The notes under the pieces were generated by a model. It was not told where the DNA came from and searched no databases. It saw only the letters and a list, made by a program, of their open reading frames with translations. Position numbers and translations under genes: made by a program. 16,869 nt of DNA from Porphyromonadaceae bacterium. Its GTDB lineage: Bacteria > Bacteroidota > Bacteroidia > Bacteroidales > Paludibacteraceae. Position 1 is the stretch's first letter; the number at the start of each line of letters is the position of its first letter. This document shows, piece by piece, positions 15,765 through 16,869 of this stretch. The DNA lies in NCBI GenBank assembly GCA_905372135.1, contig CAJPNS010000035.1, positions 1 to 16,869 of the forward strand. Direction: 5' to 3'.

Positions 15765-16787
15765 TTACCTCCTTTCGGCTATGAATATAGAGGTGGCTTC
15801 GCCTTTGTCGGCAAGTTTGTATAGCTCTTTGCCGTTTTTCCACACCTTGGCTACCCTGTTTGCGCCCTCGACTTCGAACCCTGCCGCATATATATCGCCA
15901 TTATACACCACTATGGACATGATTATGGCACTATTGGCAAGTTTGTAGAGCTCCTCGCCGTTTTTCCATACTTTGGCTATCTCATTTAACCCTTCTAATT
16001 CTGATCCTGCCATATATACATTTTCTCCGACTACATATACGGATTGGGCGATGGCTTTTTTAGAGTCGTCGGTCTGGTATACCGCCATTTTGCTTTTCCA
16101 TACCTTAGCTACTATATTTGTATCAATAATCTGATAGCCTGCGGTATATACATCTTCGCCTACCACAAATACGGAGTTGGCGACAGCAGAATTAGAGCCA
16201 TTGGTAAGAGCAAAGAGTTCGCTGCCGTTTTTCCAAACCTTGGCTACATTGTTTGTACCGTTGCTCTCCCAGCCGGCAGCATATACGTTGCCACCCGCTA
16301 CAAAGACTGAGTTGGCGGCAGCATTATTAGAGCCGTCTGTAAGGTTGGTAGCACTTTTGTCTTTCCAAAGCTTGGCAACTATGCCTTCGTACCCTGCGGT
16401 ATATACTTTATCATCGGCTACGAATATGGATTCGGCATTGGCATATTTAGAGCCATCGGTAAGAGCATAAAGCTCCTCGCTATTTTTCCACACCTTGGCT
16501 ACATCTTCTGTGCCGTTGTCCTCATAGCCTGCGGTATATACATCTGCGCCTACTACGAATACGGAGCTGGCAGCGGCCTTATTAGTACCATCCGTAAGGC
16601 TATAGAGCTCTTTGCCGTTTTTCCACACCTTGGCTACATATTTCGCCCCACTATTGTCATAGCCTGCCACATAGACGTCTACCTCCTTGGGCTGGTCAGG
16701 CGAATTAGGCGAGTTGGATTTGCAGGCTGTAAAGCCTGTTGCTAACATTGCTGCTACGGCAGCTACGATCAAAAATACTTTTTTCAT
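15765..16787 (-). CDS. Seven-repeat lipoprotein, probable beta-propeller
   Basis: I know no named function for this 340-residue protein. Residues 1-21 form a lipoprotein signal peptide ending in ATGFTA before C22, so it is probably lipidated and held in an envelope membrane. After a short S/N/P-rich linker (23-35) come seven repeats of 40-45 residues starting at 37, 82, 127, 167, 212, 256 and 298. Each carries xVYxAG, AKVWKNGxELY, then a turn like LTDGSxxAxAxSVFVxG. Tryptophans fall at 55, 100, 141, 185, 230, 274 and 315. Seven units of this size with three or four short strands each fit a seven-bladed propeller, which usually binds proteins or sugars. Repeat 3 is about five residues short. 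It has its own promoter and ends near a long hairpin. Confidence 0.85.
   Translation of the reverse strand: MKKVFLIVAAVAAMLATGFTACKSNSPNSPDQPKEVDVYVAGYDNSGAKYVAKVWKNGKELYSLTDGTNKAAASSVFVVGADVYTAGYEDNGTEDVAKVWKNSEELYALTDGSKYANAESIFVADDKVYTAGYEGIVAKLWKDKSATNLTDGSNNAAANSVFVAGGNVYAAGWESNGTNNVAKVWKNGSELFALTNGSNSAVANSVFVVGEDVYTAGYQIIDTNIVAKVWKSKMAVYQTDDSKKAIAQSVYVVGENVYMAGSELEGLNEIAKVWKNGEELYKLANSAIIMSIVVYNGDIYAAGFEVEGANRVAKVWKNGKELYKLADKGEATSIFIAERR
15768..16679 (-). repeat. Seven tandem coding repeats of about 120-135 bp
   Basis: The seven protein repeats are also recognisable as DNA repeats. The most conserved part codes for AKVWKNGxELY. In the first and last repeats a 32-base block is identical (15823-15854 and 16606-16637), although other repeats have drifted. 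Units are out of register by a few codons because of short insertions. Confidence 0.8.
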
Positions 16788-16833
16788 GATAAAATGAGTT
16801 TTTTTAAAGTGAATAATCTATTTATTTTTAGTT

Positions 16834-16865
16834 CAATACTATTGTTAAGTCTGTGTTTTGTCAAA
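16834..16865 (-). promoter_or_regulatory. Probable promoter of the repeat lipoprotein
   Basis: On the minus strand TTTG (16862-16865), a 20-base spacer and TAGTATTG (16834-16841) resemble -33/-7 elements with one mismatch in the -7 (TAnnTTTG). It would give a leader of about 40 bases before the ATG at 16787. Confidence 0.45.
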
Positions 16866-16869
16866 TTTT

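Overview
The window looks like chromosomal DNA of a Bacteroidetes bacterium, most probably order Bacteroidales. Four things point there. Most transcription units start with the TAnnTTTG -7 element of the Bacteroidetes sigma factor. Start codons lack Shine-Dalgarno sequences. The ATP synthase genes are in the Bacteroidetes order, with beta and epsilon first, then a small membrane gene, then subunit a. The surface proteins are of Bacteroidetes type (an OMP_b-brl_3-like barrel and a repeat lipoprotein). I cannot fix the family or genus.

Region 1 (28-3900, minus strand) is the first part of an F-type ATP synthase operon: atpD, atpC, an AtpI-like membrane gene, an unexpected AT-rich gene for a two-TM protein with a PH-like domain, then atpB. 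The c, b, delta, alpha and gamma genes would lie beyond the left edge. The PH-like gene has its own promoter signature just after the AtpI-like stop codon, so atpB and later genes may have a second transcription start. Region 2 (3981-4236, minus) is a tRNA-Gly(GCC)/tRNA-Leu(UAA) unit with a promoter and a clear terminator.

Region 3 (4295-7694, plus) holds a membrane GT2 glycosyltransferase, gpmA (glycolysis) and murF (peptidoglycan precursor synthesis), closed by a hairpin. Region 4 (7749-10517) is a divergent pair: a CPA2 cation/proton antiporter with two C-terminal TrkA-C-like domains (minus) and ruvX (plus). Their promoters are interlaced in under 100 bp.

Region 5 (10635-16865, minus) has four genes, each with its own promoter signature: a GT4 glycosyltransferase, a TonB-receptor-like outer-membrane barrel protein, a second GT4 glycosyltransferase, and a lipoprotein made of seven 40-45-residue repeats, probably a seven-bladed beta-propeller. 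This part is envelope and surface related.

No gene-free stretch exceeds 300 bases; the longest are about 190 bases and hold promoters and hairpins. All genes look intact. I see no CRISPR array, insertion sequence, integrase or rRNA. The points most worth a second look are the PH-like gene inside the ATP synthase operon with its internal promoter, and the seven-repeat lipoprotein.
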